A stretch of 64,000 nucleotides of DNA from Monosporascus cannonballus (Eukaryota > Ascomycota > Sordariomycetes > Xylariales): contig QJNS01000335.1 of the NCBI GenBank assembly GCA_004154925.1, positions 1 through 64,000 of the forward strand. Direction: 5' to 3'. A program made the translations under genes and the position numbers. This document shows, piece by piece, positions 11,285 to 24,833 of this stretch (positions are counted from its first letter, which is position 1; each line of letters starts with the position of its first letter). The notes beneath the pieces were generated by a model that was not told where the DNA came from, searched no databases, and saw only the letters and a list, made by a program, of their open reading frames with translations.

Positions 11285-13763
11285 TGCGTTATAAATCTTT
11301 ATTTAATAATATTATTAAATTTCAAGTAATATTTACCATTATTAAAATATCGACCAATTTTAAAAAACTCTTATTTAATAATTTTAAATTCGGAATCGGA
11401 AATTCGAAACGAAAGTTTAATAATTTGTATATTAAGTTAAAATTATCTTACTTATATAAATCTCTCTTATTAAAACAAAGCTTAAAAACTTAAAACTGTA
11501 TAATAGAAAAAAGAACTGTCGAAGTTTTTCTTATTTAAGTACGCGTTTATTTTCGATTTTTTCTCCTTAATAAGTTAACAAATTAGATTTTGGCCGTAAA
11601 AGCATATTTAATAGAAAACACGGTTAATTATTTCGAACTCGTTATAATAAATTATTTAGAAAGAGAAAATCGGATAAAGAAAGATTTATTAACGAAATCT
11701 TTTACTTATATATCAATTTTTAAAAAAACTTACGTAATAATTTTAATAATCTAAACGAAAAACGATATACGGCATAATAAATTCTTTAATTACGACAAAA
11801 AAGACTATCTTTCAAATATGCGATTATTTTTAAAAGCTTCGTAATTAAAGCCGGATAAAGAAATAATAAACTTAATATCTTTGTCGATATATTTTATAAA
11901 AGACTAAAAAATAATATAACAAACGATAAAATTCGAATTGAACGATTATTTTCTTCAAATAAATATATCGCAAAGTAGTTAAAACCCATAACGGATACTT
12001 TAAAAAATAAAAAGAACGTAAAAAGATAATATATCTTACGATCCTGTTATAATAAATTGAATTAAAAATGAAAACGAAATATATCTTTTGTTTCTTCTAA
12101 TACGGCGATAAAACCTATAAAATTAGGAGCAATTTAATAGAAAGTAAAAGCTAAATACAATATAAAAAACATAGCAAAATAAGATATTACCAAAGTACTT
12201 ATAAGAAACCTCGACGATAGGGCAATTAAACTCTCGTTTCGAAAAAACGACTAATTAACCCAGACGGAAAGTTATTAAATAAAAGCAAACAAAGCATTAA
12301 CATAATTTAAGCCTAATAAAAATAAAGGTTGTTACAACAACAGCTCAGACGCAAACAACGAAAAACTAAGAAATTAAGCTAAAAAAATTAAAAACAATAA
12401 TAATGTGCCTCAAGACTAATTAAAAAAATATTAAAAATAAATAAACACTGTTTAGTGTGAGATTTCAAACCGATGTAGCAAATTTCATAGCGTATATTAT
12501 AAATAACTAAAAAATTCAATATATAACGAATAAAAAAATTTTATTTATTAAAGTATCATACTTATATATAAAAAGAATTCGATGTTTCTACTTAAATCGG
12601 AAATAACAAGCCTAATAAATAGTAACATCGGCATTTTCGAATTATTATCTTATAAGATAATATCGATAAATAAACAGCTTTATAAAATTAGCTAAAAAGA
12701 AAGAAATATTCGTAAAACTAGTTTTCTATTTTTACTATTCATATAATTATTCATTTATAAACAATTAATTTAATATACTGTAGGAAATATTTCTAAAAAG
12801 TTATATATTATAGGAAAAAAACAATTTACTTAATAAAATAAGGAATTAAAAATAATTAAAAGAAATACTAATAAAATTGAAAAAAGTAAGTACGTCGACA
12901 AAAATTGATAAATATATTAACTTAACGCGTTATATAAGAAGAATAAATAAGCGTTCACGAATTTAAAAAAGAATTAAAAAGATAAATTATTTATAAAAAG
13001 GCTGCAAAATACCGAAAGCTAAAAAGATTAAAAAATGTTTTCGAAAAACGCTTTAAATTCTTAATAAAAGCCGTTAATAACCTTATTATTTTAAATATAT
13101 AGATCGAAAGGTATTAATATATTACGAAACTTTAAACGGAAATTATATTATATCAGATATTGTCTATAAGCTGAGATTATTATAGAAATATAAATTAAAA
13201 CTTTTTTTAATTACAAATACCAAATATTAAAGTTTTATTTACAATAACGAAAAACTTAATTTAATAAAGTTTGGTTCATATTTTGTTAATTAAAAATAAA
13301 TTAAGATTTTAATGTTTAATCGAAAATAACAATAAATATAAATATAAAAATACGACAAATATCTTACTATCCAAAAAGGTGAAATATAAAAAAAGTAAAA
13401 CATAAAAGAAAACTAAATATTAAAAAGTTACGAGGTATAATGATTATTATTAAAGTAAAGTTTAAATAATTAAATAATAATCTAAAATAATACCTTCAAA
13501 TATCAAAAATCTAATTAATATATTATTATAACATTATATATATAAACATTATTTTAAAAGAAAAATGAATTAGAAATTTACTAAAATATAACGAAGAAAA
13601 ACTATAAAATAATCCTAAAGGAAATTTTATTTACGAAACTTTACCTTATTTAAAGTTTTAACGGAAATAAATTACGTATTTTCAAAAAATATCTAAAAAT
13701 TCGGTTATAAAAAGAATAAATTTAACATTTAAAGTTATTCGTAAATCTTAGAGACTAAGAAAG

Positions 13764-13944
13764 TGTGCGCACTACTAAGAAAACGCTAAGCATTTTATGT
13801 GTTATTTTTACGTAATAGTTACGAGGTCGTTAAGGGATAATTGTTTTATGAGTAGTTGCTCACTCCTCTCTTAGAAAAAAAGGGCAAGTTTTAGACTGGT
13901 TTCTAACATTCTCGTATTATTTCTCTCACTTTGATCCTAAAACA
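13764..13944. repeat. RIP-spared patch inside beta, LTR-like ends
   Basis: About 180 bases with visibly normal composition sit in the middle of heavily mutated beta. The patch starts TGTGCGCACTACTAAG and ends CCTAAAACA, so it has TG...CA ends like a solo LTR, but I find no flanking duplication. It may be a later insertion that was never duplicated in this genome and so escaped RIP. Confidence 0.3.
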
Positions 13945-15500
13945 TTTAATAATAAAGTCCTTTATAGTTTTCGTACTTGAAAAAATAACAAATTAAAACT
14001 TATAATTAAACAGCGACAATTAAACTGTATTATCATTAAACATCGAATATTACTCTCTTTAATTACGGCAATAAGAATTTAATTTTATTTGTTCCATAAC
14101 TTATAATACTTAGTTTTAAAAACAAATTAATAAAATATTTGATTACGATAATAAAATGTAAGAATATATTAATAACTGTATAATAAATAATAAAGTATGT
14201 ATTGCGAAAATATTTTCATATTTTTATTATATATGATTTTAACATTTTATTTTACTTATTTAAAAATATAGAAGATATATAGAAAATACGTCTATAAACT
14301 CCTTAAAAGGTTACAAACTGTGAAATAATTAATTAATATAAAAATCAACTTTATAAATAAGAAATTAAATATTTAAAATATAAAGTTTTTTAAAAAATAT
14401 ATTGATATAATTGTTTTTTTTAAAAATGCTATAATTATAAAATAATAAACGATAATTTTAATTAAAAGAGTATAAGTATTTTTGAAATTTATTAAATATT
14501 ATAAAAGATTTATCCGAAACTTTAGAAAAAGCATTATACTTTCAATGAATTTTATCAAACATATTTTTTGTAAATATTATAAATAAAAAACCTTTTAAAA
14601 ATGAGAAATAAAAGTATTAACGAAATAAAATAAATTATATATAATTTAATACTCTTTTTTAAATTCCAAATAAATATCTTAAATTATGCGTTAAATAATA
14701 TAATTAGATAACGGAATAATTAAAACAAATTATATTTTATTCTTTTTTTCGTTTAAATTGAAAAAGCAGAATCTAATTACGGTATCTTAATTAAAAACGT
14801 TATAGTTATTATTTTAATTTTTCGAAAATTTTGATATTTCAAAGAAAATTTTATTCACTTAAAGTTTATATATATTAATAAACTTTTACCCGTTTTATTT
14901 CAACTAAAAAGTTTTAAAAACGATAGTTATAATATATAAAAAACAATAAACTTTAATTTCGTTATTATTTATAAAAAGGGCTTAGAAAATAACAAAATCG
15001 ATATTTTAAATACGCAACTAAATTTTAAAGAAATAAATTAAAATTATTTATATAATTTTAGATCGTATTCTAGAACAATATTTATATTTACGACAATTTA
15101 CGAGAAGAAGAGTTATACCATATAATATATATTAAAGAATTAAAAAGTATTATAATAATATATAAATAAACCAAATATTATATGCAGTATAATTTTTATA
15201 GATAATAGATAGGTTTGATATAGAATATATAAAAATATAAATTATATATATATATATATATCTTTAAAGATTTACAGTAATTTTAATGTATTTAATATTT
15301 TTTAAGAATAGAAATAATATTTTAAAAAATACGACGATAATAAAATTTTATAATAAGGACAAAATATGATAAAATAAAGCTTATAAGAAATTACAATTAT
15401 GATTAACTTCGAAATAATTCTAAAATTGAATTATTACAAGTTTTATTATAAAATCTTTTTATTCGAAAATCAAATAACAAAAATATATTATTATAATATT

Positions 15501-15530
15501 TTCGTAATCGTTAACACATTTACGATGGTT
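15501..15530 (+). pseudogene. Beta integrase active-site remnant
   Basis: The frame reads FVIVNTFTMV, aligned with the first catalytic Asp strand of Ty3-type integrases (VVVDRFTK). The Asp codon has become AAC, a single G-to-A change. The second copy at 23688-23730 reads YYDSIFIVFNKFTK, with the same D-to-N change. Confidence 0.6.
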
Positions 15531-16189
15531 TCTTATTTGTAACCAATATAAGTTATTAAATAAATTCATTTCTAGCAAAAGAATTACATTTATTTTAAAG
15601 TTTATGTGAAATATTAAAATATAAATTAATTTAAATTATCAAACATATATTTTATTTAAACTTTAAATAGATAAGTAAATTAAATATTACAAATATATTT
15701 ATAATCTTATATATATTGGTTGTACGATATTTAAAATAAAAAGTTAAGTATTACTTAATTAACATATAATATTATTTATTATAAAAATATTAAAATAATT
15801 TTAATAAATGTAAATCTTGAGTTTATATCTAATATTTATAAAAATATATATAACGGATTTCTTAATATTATAACATTATTTGGGTTTAAATATTTTAAGT
15901 GACTATATAAAAACATAAAAATAAAAATAGAATTTCTACGTAATTTGATAAATAAACCTAATAATTAGAAAAAGTTAAAGAATTTAATATTTCAAAAGAA
16001 AAAATATTTTATCTTATTATATCTCGATTTTTATATTTCTTTATTTAAAGTAATAATAAATATTATTAAAATCTATACGAGATATCATAATATACAAATA
16101 AAAACCGATATTATTTATAAAATAAAAAAATTACTATGCGAAAAAAAACCGAATTTACTTAGTATTTAACTAAATAAAAAAATTATCCG

Positions 16190-16560
16190 GATTCCGAAAA
16201 TATTTAAAAACCAGTAAAATTTCTTATAAACGTCCAGTAGCTATTAAAATGCTTTTACTAGCAGCGACGCCGCCAGAACTAAGGTTACTCTAGTTAATTA
16301 CGTTTATAAAAGTCTAGTCGGTACTTTCTAACCACGACTAGTTAAAGAATACAATAATGATCGGAGCGATATTTACGTAGTATACCACTTGTTTTTATCT
16401 TTCTTGTTCCTCTTTACGTTCTAACTTATCTAATTCCTCCAAGGATTGTAAGCCTTAAGCTAACCGGCGCGATAAGACGATGAACCGCGACTAGCATAAT
16501 ACGAATATACGAGTATGTCCACGATAGGGAAAATAATAAGTTTAAACAAGGTATTCTACT
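16190..16560. other. Less mutated patch near the beta 3' end
   Basis: Composition is noticeably closer to normal than its surroundings, with CGACGCCGCCAGAAC and AAGCTAACCGGCGCGATAAG visible. No protein family is recognised. It lies just 5' of the beta 3' LTR and may be the non-coding tail of the element or an inserted piece. Confidence 0.3.
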
Positions 16561-16675
16561 TTTTAATTTTTCTATTAGCTGATTTTTCGATTCAACCTAA
16601 TATAATAGATAAAGCCAGAATAACTTACAGAAAAAAAGAAATCTTTGAGACGAAAATTGTGGAAAAAGAGAATCG

Positions 16676-17041
16676 TATTACGACTTAACAAGATGCGGTC
16701 TTAGAAAACGGTCATAATAGAGATTTATAGACTGAACGAGTTAAATTACGTAATAACTTAACAGAATCGACCTACAATTTTTAAAACCCGATTCAATAAG
16801 CTCGATTATATAACTTTTAAAGCTAGGTTCGTTAGAATTAATAAATTATAATATATAAATATACTTATTTTTAAAATTTAAATAATATTAATTTATAATA
16901 ATATTTGATCACTTACAACGCTCTTAATATTACGAAACGTAAGCAGTTATTATATTTATTACGTAAACTCTTGACATATTTCTATTAATATAAAACTGTT
17001 TAACTTAGATTTAATAGTTAGTTAAACTGTTATCTATTATA
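16676..17041 (+). repeat. Beta 3' LTR
   Basis: About 366 bp aligned with 10963-11284. Its first bases read TATTACGAC where the 5' LTR has TGTTACGAC, a G-to-A change at the canonical TG end. It is followed directly by ATAAC, identical to the bases before the 5' LTR. Confidence 0.7.
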
Positions 17042-18999
17042 ATAACAAATTATATTTTTAATAAATATTGATATTTTTTAAAAACAGAATATAAATTTTA
17101 TTCGGAAACCTAATAAGAAATAATATGCAATTAAATAACTTTTGTTTCCTTTATTAAATTAGGTTCATATTAAATATACAACTTAATATAATTAATTAAC
17201 TGCAGTTTTAAACCTACTAAGAATGGATTAATTTATTCTTATTTTAATAGCTTAACGTCTTAACTTAAAAATAAGTTAAATATAAAACTTAAAACGAAAT
17301 TATTTCTAAAATATACTAATAAAGCAATTATAATAAATAATCGAATTTTCAATCAGTACTTAAAAAAGAAAAAAATCTACAAACGAAACAATAATAAAAT
17401 TTTTAACAGTCGAAATAAAAAAACAAAGACAAACGTTAGAAAAAGCGAATATTATTTCGAAGAAACCTCTCAAAATTTTAATATAACGTGTTTAATTATA
17501 ACAACAAAGGCAGTTTAAAAATAAGTATTGTTTTTTACTAAAGAAATATTTTAAAGAAAAAAGGAATTTCTTACCTTTTAAAAAAGCTGAAACGGCTGAA
17601 CAAAAAACACATAATAAGATATAACGAGAAAGGAAAGAAAAATTAACTTAACCTCCTTCTAGCCAGAATTTACTTTTACTACAACCACCTAAATCTAGAA
17701 CGATATCCTAAAGTACGAAAATTATTCTATATACTAGAACTCTAAGGTTGAAACCTACAAGTACCATCCAGGATAAACGGCCTCTAAAATAATTATAAAG
17801 GTAAAATGTCATTGCAATCTCGATATATCGAAATACGAAATATACAATAAACGTATTTAATTTTATTTAAATGATAATAATTATACACAATATTTCTAAA
17901 CTTTTATAAACTTTTTAAATATATTACCTACTTAAGAAAATTGGTAATAAATTCCGACAATTTATTACATTGCTTAACTTATTATATTAACGATTATTTC
18001 GTTTAATTTAAAGCCAAAAAATAGCTTTTGGCTAGAATAGAATAAGAAGATACTCCTTAAATCTAATAATAAATATAGATATAGAAAACCTTCTCGATAT
18101 TTAAAATATCAAAGGTCTTACTATATATATCCTAAGTTAAAACAAAATTAAAAAGATATACTACAAAAATACTTATATTATTTTTCGATATTTTAGAGCG
18201 AGCATATATTTCTAAATAGAGAAATAACCTTTGTCAAAATTTATGGTTTTAATCTCATAACGCGAAAAATATAAAATTAATAATTACGCCAAAAAACCTT
18301 CAAATTCCGTTATTAAACAAACAAAAAGAAAAAAATATAAATATTAAAATAATTATTATATTAAACATATCATTGAAAACAAACTCGAAAACAAAAAGGC
18401 CAATTTTTAAATAAATTACGTTAATTAAAAAACGCTATAAGTTTTCAAAATTAAGATATCGAAAAACCTACTAATACAAAGTCTTATATAAAATAAAAAC
18501 AAAAATTCAGTTAAATTGAAAGAGTTTTCAATATTAAATAAAATGTTTAAAATTGCAAGTTATTTAAAAACAGAATATAATTTTATTGCTTTGCTAGTAA
18601 TCTAAAATAGTATATTTCTTAAAAATAGAACTTTATCTAAATACGAAAATAAACGGAAATTTTACAAAATTAAGAAACTTTTTCTCTATATCTAAAGATA
18701 TTAAAAATATCTCACGTTAAATATAATAGATAATTCAAAATACAATATTATATTAAAAACATCCTTGTTCCGTTTTAATAATCCTAGAATCAATTAAAAA
18801 ATTTAAACACCTTTCTGAAATAATAAAACGGTATTTAAAAAAGACATCAAAAACTTATTACTTAATCAAAGAAAATACAGATTTCGGACCAAAATATTAC
18901 AATATTATTTAAATATCGCAAATTTAAAAATTTTTCAAAAACCTATAAAATAACGAATTATTATTATATAACTTCTAAGATTATCAAATATCTCTTCAA

Positions 19000-19720
19000 A
19001 AACGATAATTTTTTATAGCTTTATAAAACTTAATATATATATTTGAAAGATTTAATACCGTTCTAAAAAATATACAATGAAATTTGAAAAAATATTTAAC
19101 CTTTTAAATCTGCAACAGATTAGTTAGTTCTTATAATACTTAACCTTAAAAATAATAAACAAAAAAATCGATTAACATAGAAATTCTTTTTATCGATATA
19201 TAATTAATTACAAATAATTAAATAACATTATTATTAAAAATGAATATGTTTTAACACTTATAAATAGTTTTAAAAATTCTAATAAAAATAACTTACGATA
19301 TTTAATTTTCTAAGTAGTTATTATTATATCGAAATAACTAAGAAAGAAAAAATAAAAAACCACCTTTAAAATAATACATGGATATAATAAATATCAAATT
19401 CCACTTATAAAATTTAGTAATACCTTTTTAAATTTTTAATGATCACTTATGATTACATTTAGAAAATTCCTAAATAAGTGTGTAATCGTATACTTAAACG
19501 ACATACTTATATATTCAAAAACCTTGAAAAGATATCAAAAATAAACGGCTGTAATATTCTAAACCCTAAATAAAGCAAATATTGGTATTGGCCTATTAAG
19601 AAATATATAATATACTAAAATCTAAACTTCTTAGAATTTACTTTTAACTTTAACAGAATTCAAAATAAAAATTCTAAATTAGAAATTATTAAAACTGGCT
19701 CATTTTTAATAAGATAAACG
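19000..19720 (+). pseudogene. Reverse transcriptase remnant of gamma
   Basis: At 19482-19520 the frame reads VIVYLNDILIYSKTLKRY, the RT active-site strand-turn-strand. The catalytic pair (YLDD in relatives) is YLND at 19491-19502, so the first Asp is lost by a G-to-A change. The surrounding RT is broken by stops. The palm upstream is poorly readable. Confidence 0.75.
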
Positions 19721-20779
19721 TTACAAATATTCGATAAATCTTAAAATTTACCGATTACGTACGTAATTTAATTAAAGAGTATAAAAATATACTTAAACTA
19801 TTAACGAAATTTACTATTATAAAATATATTAAACATTCCGAATTTCAAAAGAAAATTAAGATTTTTAATAACACAAAAACTAAATTACTAAAATATCAAT
19901 AATAATATTAGTTAAAGCAGATAAAAAAACGTATAAAATCGACGCCTTAAATCACGCGTTAAAAGTTATTTTTGAATAAGTCAAAAAAATAGAAAATAGT
20001 ATTTAATGACTTCTTACTTTAAAGTATTACGAAATATAAAATGTAAATATCTAATGTTCAACAAAATATTATAAGTAATTATTAACATATTTAAGAAATA
20101 GAAACTCTTGTTTAATAAAACTAAAAAGCTTTTAAATATTTACTACGATTATAAAAAGTTTATTCAATTTATAAAAACGTAAAAACCATATAAAGGATAC
20201 GAAATATAAATACTTTTTTTCGTTAAGGTATAATTTTAAAATATATAATATTAAAAATTCGAAAATATCTGAGCGAATATTTTTAATTATAAAAGTTATT
20301 ATAATTCTAAGATTTTTTTAAAAAAATGTACAAATATTACAATATAACAAAACTGGCGTTATATAGCGGCATAAAATACTAAAAAAAAAAATTCTCGAAT
20401 TACTAATACGGTTCTGAAATTCATACGATATAAAAGAACAAAAAACGCATAGCAATTAAAAGAAAAACTAAAGAACTATTTATAATACTAGATTAAAATT
20501 CGTATTTTAAAAAACCAACGAAACCAATTTGAAAGGAGATTTCACGAAAATCTATTCTATACTAATCAAATAATTTTTAACATTATTGAAAAAATATAAA
20601 ATATTTAAGTTTTTAGAGTTACGAAAAAAACGTAATTAAATAAATAATTAAGACTTAGAAAATTTGCAATAAAGTAAGTCTAACTCGTTATAAACCGTGT
20701 AATCTTTTATAATTTATGAATATTCCTAATAGAACGTAATATATTATAATTTAAAGTTTTATTATTCGCTTATTTTTAT

Positions 20780-21860
20780 TAAAAACTCAACTATTAAAGT
20801 TATATACGATGGAATATAGGTATGTATCGATAAATTTGTCATATATTAGTATTTTTTGCTTTTTAAACAAATCGCAATAACAAAATTAGTAACTTATATT
20901 TTTATGTATTATTATCTTAATATATATACAACACTTAAAAAATCCGTTTTTGATAAAAATGCTCTTTTTATGTCCAAATTCGGTACTAATTCTTTAAGAA
21001 AAAATACTGCACTTAAATTTTTAACAATTTATTATCTTTAAACGAACGGTTAAATAAAACGACATAATTAAGCCATAGAATAATACAATCGAAATTATCT
21101 TAATTATTAATAAAATAATTGGGTAAACCTTTTAGTTATAACGCAACTAACTTATAATATATTAATTAATAAAAATATAAGCGCATCGCTTGATATAGAT
21201 ATATAGGGTTACGATATAAAAACCTAATAGCCAAAATAAATATTTGCTAAAACTTTAAAAATTACAATAATTATTCTAAAAGCAAAAACCATAATAACAA
21301 AAATCAAAACGATTTAACTGTGTTTTAAAAACGAATTAAAATTGTTTTAATAAAGAATAACTCAATATTAAAAGAAAAAGAATTAAAAAATGAGTTCTGT
21401 AGAACGAAAATAAGATTTATTTGTATCGCTAAAAATAAAACATAATTTTTAATGATTTATAAATTAAAGAAACACTTAATAATAAGCTAGATTTTAAAAA
21501 ACTTAGCTTTTTCAAAATCGACGAAGGTATTTCCAAAACTACCTATCGACTATCGCAATCTAAAAAGATAAGAATACATTCTGCTTTTCAAATTTTCTTA
21601 TTTAAGCTAATATCAAAAAACGCCTCTTTAAAAACAAAACTAAAAATTAAAAAAAAATTGTAATAACAAGTACGAAGTTAGAAAAATAATAGACTTTAAA
21701 ATAATCAATAATAAGGTCCAGTATTTAATTAAATAAAAGGATTACTTATTTGAAAAATATATATATAAAGCGTTTAATCACTTAACGAATACGATAAGCC
21801 TAATTAAAAAGTTTTATCATTAAAACCTCGACCGACCGGTTTTAATACGGCTAAGGTTGC
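20780..21860 (+). pseudogene. Integrase and chromodomain remnants of gamma
   Basis: Frame 20856-21041 is a mutated integrase core: VFDKNALFMSKF stands where relatives have the second catalytic Asp in (S)DRG..FTSKF. Downstream at about 21040-21180 a TNG.IKRHN stretch matches the conserved QTNGQTER.N region, then NILINKNISASL. At about 21690-21850 a chromodomain reads IDFKIINNKVQYLIK, a stop, then KDYLFEKYIYKAFNHL, with Trp and other residues lost. This places gamma among the chromoviruses. Confidence 0.75.
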
Positions 21861-22042
21861 AAGCGAAAAAGGTTTTCTATCCAAATTCAATCCCGTATCG
21901 CTTTACTCGAAAAAAGTAGATACTTAATGCGTTTTCGAACTTTATTTGACATAATTAAAGAATTTCAAATACGAGAAAAATAAGAAGGAAAAAAATAGAT
22001 TTATTTTTTAATCTTTTAAAATAAATATTCTAGAAAAAATAA

Positions 22043-22230
22043 TATTACGTTCGAAAAAAACTTTATAAAACTCGAAAAAAGGCAAATAAATTAACTCGTT
22101 AAACCTTTTATTACAACCGGATAAATGTTCGCAAATTTAAAATTTTTGTTTAATTCTGAAAATTAGAGAAAATTGTTTTTCGTAATTTCTAAGAATTAAA
22201 GAAAACCAAAAAAATAACTTTAATCGAAAT
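22043..22230 (+). repeat. Probable 3' LTR of gamma (right end approximate)
   Basis: Begins TATTACGTTCGAAAA, aligned with TGTTACGTTCGAAAG at 9800, and keeps AATTAACTCGTTAAAC and TTACAACCGGATAAA. It is more heavily mutated than the 5' LTR. Together with the 9800 copy it brackets gamma. Confidence 0.55.
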
Positions 22231-22449
22231 AAATTACGAGCTTTTAAAAAATATTTAAACAACTAGATTTAAAACAATACATTGGATTTCGAAAATTATT
22301 TATAAAGTACTTTATGTTTTTCGCATTTAAAAAAATAAAAACATACGGTTTATAATTAATAATTATTAATTAAATATCGATTATTAATATCTTTAAGTAT
22401 TAAAATAACAAAACGATTTTATAAATTTAAATGATATATTGAATTTCAT

Positions 22450-24645
22450 CTCACAAATTTATATAGTTTTATTAAAATTAAGAAAATAAATAAATAAAAA
22501 AATAGTTTCTAAAATAAACAACGCCTTTGTAAATATTTGATTACGTTAATACAATTTAGAAGAGTATTCGTAATATTTTAATAGATAATAATTTATGTAT
22601 TGCGATAACATTTTAAATATATTCGATGGATAATGTATTAATAATACTTGTATTTTTTGGAAAATAAAAATAATATAATCAAGGTATATATAAAACGCTG
22701 TTTAAATTTTATAAGTAATAAATGATAAAATGAAAATATATTATTACCTTCAAATATATTAAAATGACTGCCTAAAATAGCTATAATTATAAAAATATAA
22801 CTTTAATTATAGCTACAACAATAAGTAGTTTTTATGTTTGATAATTTTTATGCATAATATATTCTTAATTTTATAAAATTATTATACTTTTAATTAACGC
22901 TATTAAAAATATATAAGTAATCACTATAAATAATTTCAACGTATTATATGCGATAGCAATTTTTATATATATTAAAAGAAATCGAATTTAATTGCGGTAT
23001 TTTAAATAAGGAATTTATAGTTATCGTTTTAACTTTTCTAAAATTAAAGTATTTTTAACGAAAATCTTTAGTACATTAAGATTTATATAAATTGTTCAAA
23101 ATATTTCAGTTTTATTATAACTAAATAATTTACGAAGTAACTACTAAAATATGTAAAAAATAACGAATTTTTAACTTTTTTAGTATTTAGTGAAAAACTT
23201 TAGAAAATAATAAATTCAATATTTTGAATAAACGGTTAAATTTCGAAAAGAATTTAATTAAAATTTATTTTAACATATTCGACATTTTTTTAAGAAATAT
23301 TTGTATTTATAACAGATTAGGACAATACGGAATATAATGTATAATATATATTACAAAATTAAAGATCTTTACGATAGTTTATTAACAACTAAAGAATTAA
23401 ATAAGTTATAGATTTTAAAAGAATTTTACATAGATTTCATACGTTGGATATATAAATATTTCTATGATTGTAAAATAAATATAAGGTTTTTATTTTTTTT
23501 TAAAAAAAAAGAGTTTCAAATTTAAAGAATACAACGGTAATGCGACATTTATAATAAAGCTAAAATATCGTAATATAAACTTTATGAAAAGGTCTAATTA
23601 TTATAAATTTTAAAAATATTATAAAATTCAGTTATTAAAGATTTTATAATTAAAGTTTCTTCATCTAAAAGTTTAAGAATAAAAACATATTATGACAGTA
23701 TTTTCATAGTTTTTAATAAATTTACCAAAGACTTTCATTTTTTACTATATTAAAAAATACGAATACAGTATGAATAATATATAGTTTTAAAAGATATTTT
23801 CAATGTATAGAGGCTATTATAGAAAGTTATTTCCGATAAAGATATTACGTTCATTTGAAGGTTTATAGAATCTTTATATTATAAATTAGTGTAAATTATG
23901 AATTATTTAATATATTTAGATTTTTAATAACCTGATACATAAAAGATTTAAATTAAATATTAAAAGCTTGTTTACGATATTCTATTAATTACGAATAAAA
24001 TAATTAAGTTGAAAATCATTTGTTGTACAATTGATTTATATTCTTCAAATTTACGAAAATGTTAAAATAATTTTAATAAACGGTAATTGTATTTTTAAAC
24101 TTAATATTTTTTAAAACGTATATAATAACTCTGTTAATATTAAAGTAATATTAACGTTAAAACAAATTTAAGTAATTATACTAAAAATTAAAAATACACT
24201 TTATACATAGCTTAATAAGTAAATATTATAACTAAGAAGAAATTAAAAGAATTAAATCTCGAAAAAAAATATTTTGTTGTACAAAATTTTAAATGAAAAA
24301 AAGCAGTAATAAACTTAATTTTAAGGATATCGATTCGTATAAAGTTACTAAAAGAATATGCGAAAATAATTTATTAATTTAAATTTTTATCTAAAGTTAA
24401 AATTTATCTAATTTTCTATTATTGTCGACGTAAGGAATTTACGAATATTATTAAAATGTATACGACATAAAATAATATAAAAGCTAAAAATAAAACTGAG
24501 TAATAAATGTAAAAAGTTTCGCTATACGAAAAAAAACAATTTACTTATTATTTAAGTAATTAAAAAATATTTAAATTCTAAAGATATTTAATAATCTATA
24601 TAAAAACCTTACAAATATCTAACCTTTATTAAAAAACATTTTTAA
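22450..24645 (+). mobile_element. Truncated second copy of the beta 3' half
   Basis: This segment tracks 14.1-16.25 kb of beta in the same order: an RT box remnant near 22627 (MDN for xDD), the RNase H region, the integrase site YYDSIFIVFNKFTK at 23688-23730, and a 3' part ending at a sequence that matches beta near 16255. It stops at the alpha copy 2 LTR (24648), so it was probably cut by that insertion or by a rearrangement. The left edge is approximate. Differences from beta are mostly transitions. Confidence 0.6.
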
Positions 24646-24647
24646 TA

Positions 24648-24833
24648 TGTAAAAGGCTTCACCTGAGCGGTCTGCAATCGGTTGCCAATAAGAGTTTATT
24701 TTTTAGCTAAAGAGAAAAAAAAGGGAAAATGAAAATACAGTTATATATGTTCGCATATAAGGCGCTGCGTTAATGCTGCTTGGTACCGGCGTTTGTCCGG
24801 TGCTCCATAATAGGGCTTTATACAGCCTTATTA
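24648..24833 (-). repeat. Alpha copy 2, 3' LTR
   Basis: 186 bp, reverse complement of the alpha LTR, from TGTAAAAGGC to CCTTATTA. The outer TG/CA end has decayed to TA. The core GCTTGGTACCGGCGTTTGTC is well preserved. Confidence 0.88.

Larger units (their letters stand above)
10963..17041 (+). mobile_element. Ty3/gypsy retrotransposon beta (decayed), nested in gamma
   Basis: LTRs at 10963-11284 and 16676-17041. The 5-bp flanks are identical: ATAAC at 10958-10962 and at 17042-17046, an apparent target duplication. Internal order on the plus strand: gag-like remnant (about 11.5-12.5 kb), RT connection region near 14.46-14.55 kb (FIKYYKRFIRNF), RNase H near 14.75-14.9 kb (AESNYGILIKN), and integrase near 15.5 kb where VIVNTFT stands for the family VVVDxFTK, with the catalytic Asp changed to Asn. 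A second copy of its 3' half lies at about 22.45-24.64 kb. All frames are broken. Confidence 0.75.
9800..22230 (+). mobile_element. Ty3/gypsy chromovirus gamma, split by element beta (decayed)
   Basis: Inferred element: 5' LTR from 9800 (TGTTACGTTCG), gag-like remnant to about 10962, then the beta insertion (10963-17041), then the rest of gag, RT (box at 19491-19502), integrase (about 20780-21300), a chromodomain (about 21690-21850) and a 3' LTR from about 22043. Excluding beta it is about 6.3 kb, a normal size for a chromovirus. The LTR pair is supported by clear similarity of 9800-9960 to 22043-22200; their inner and outer ends could not be fixed. That beta interrupts gamma rather than abutting it is inference from spacing, domain order and beta's target duplication. 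Confidence 0.6.
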
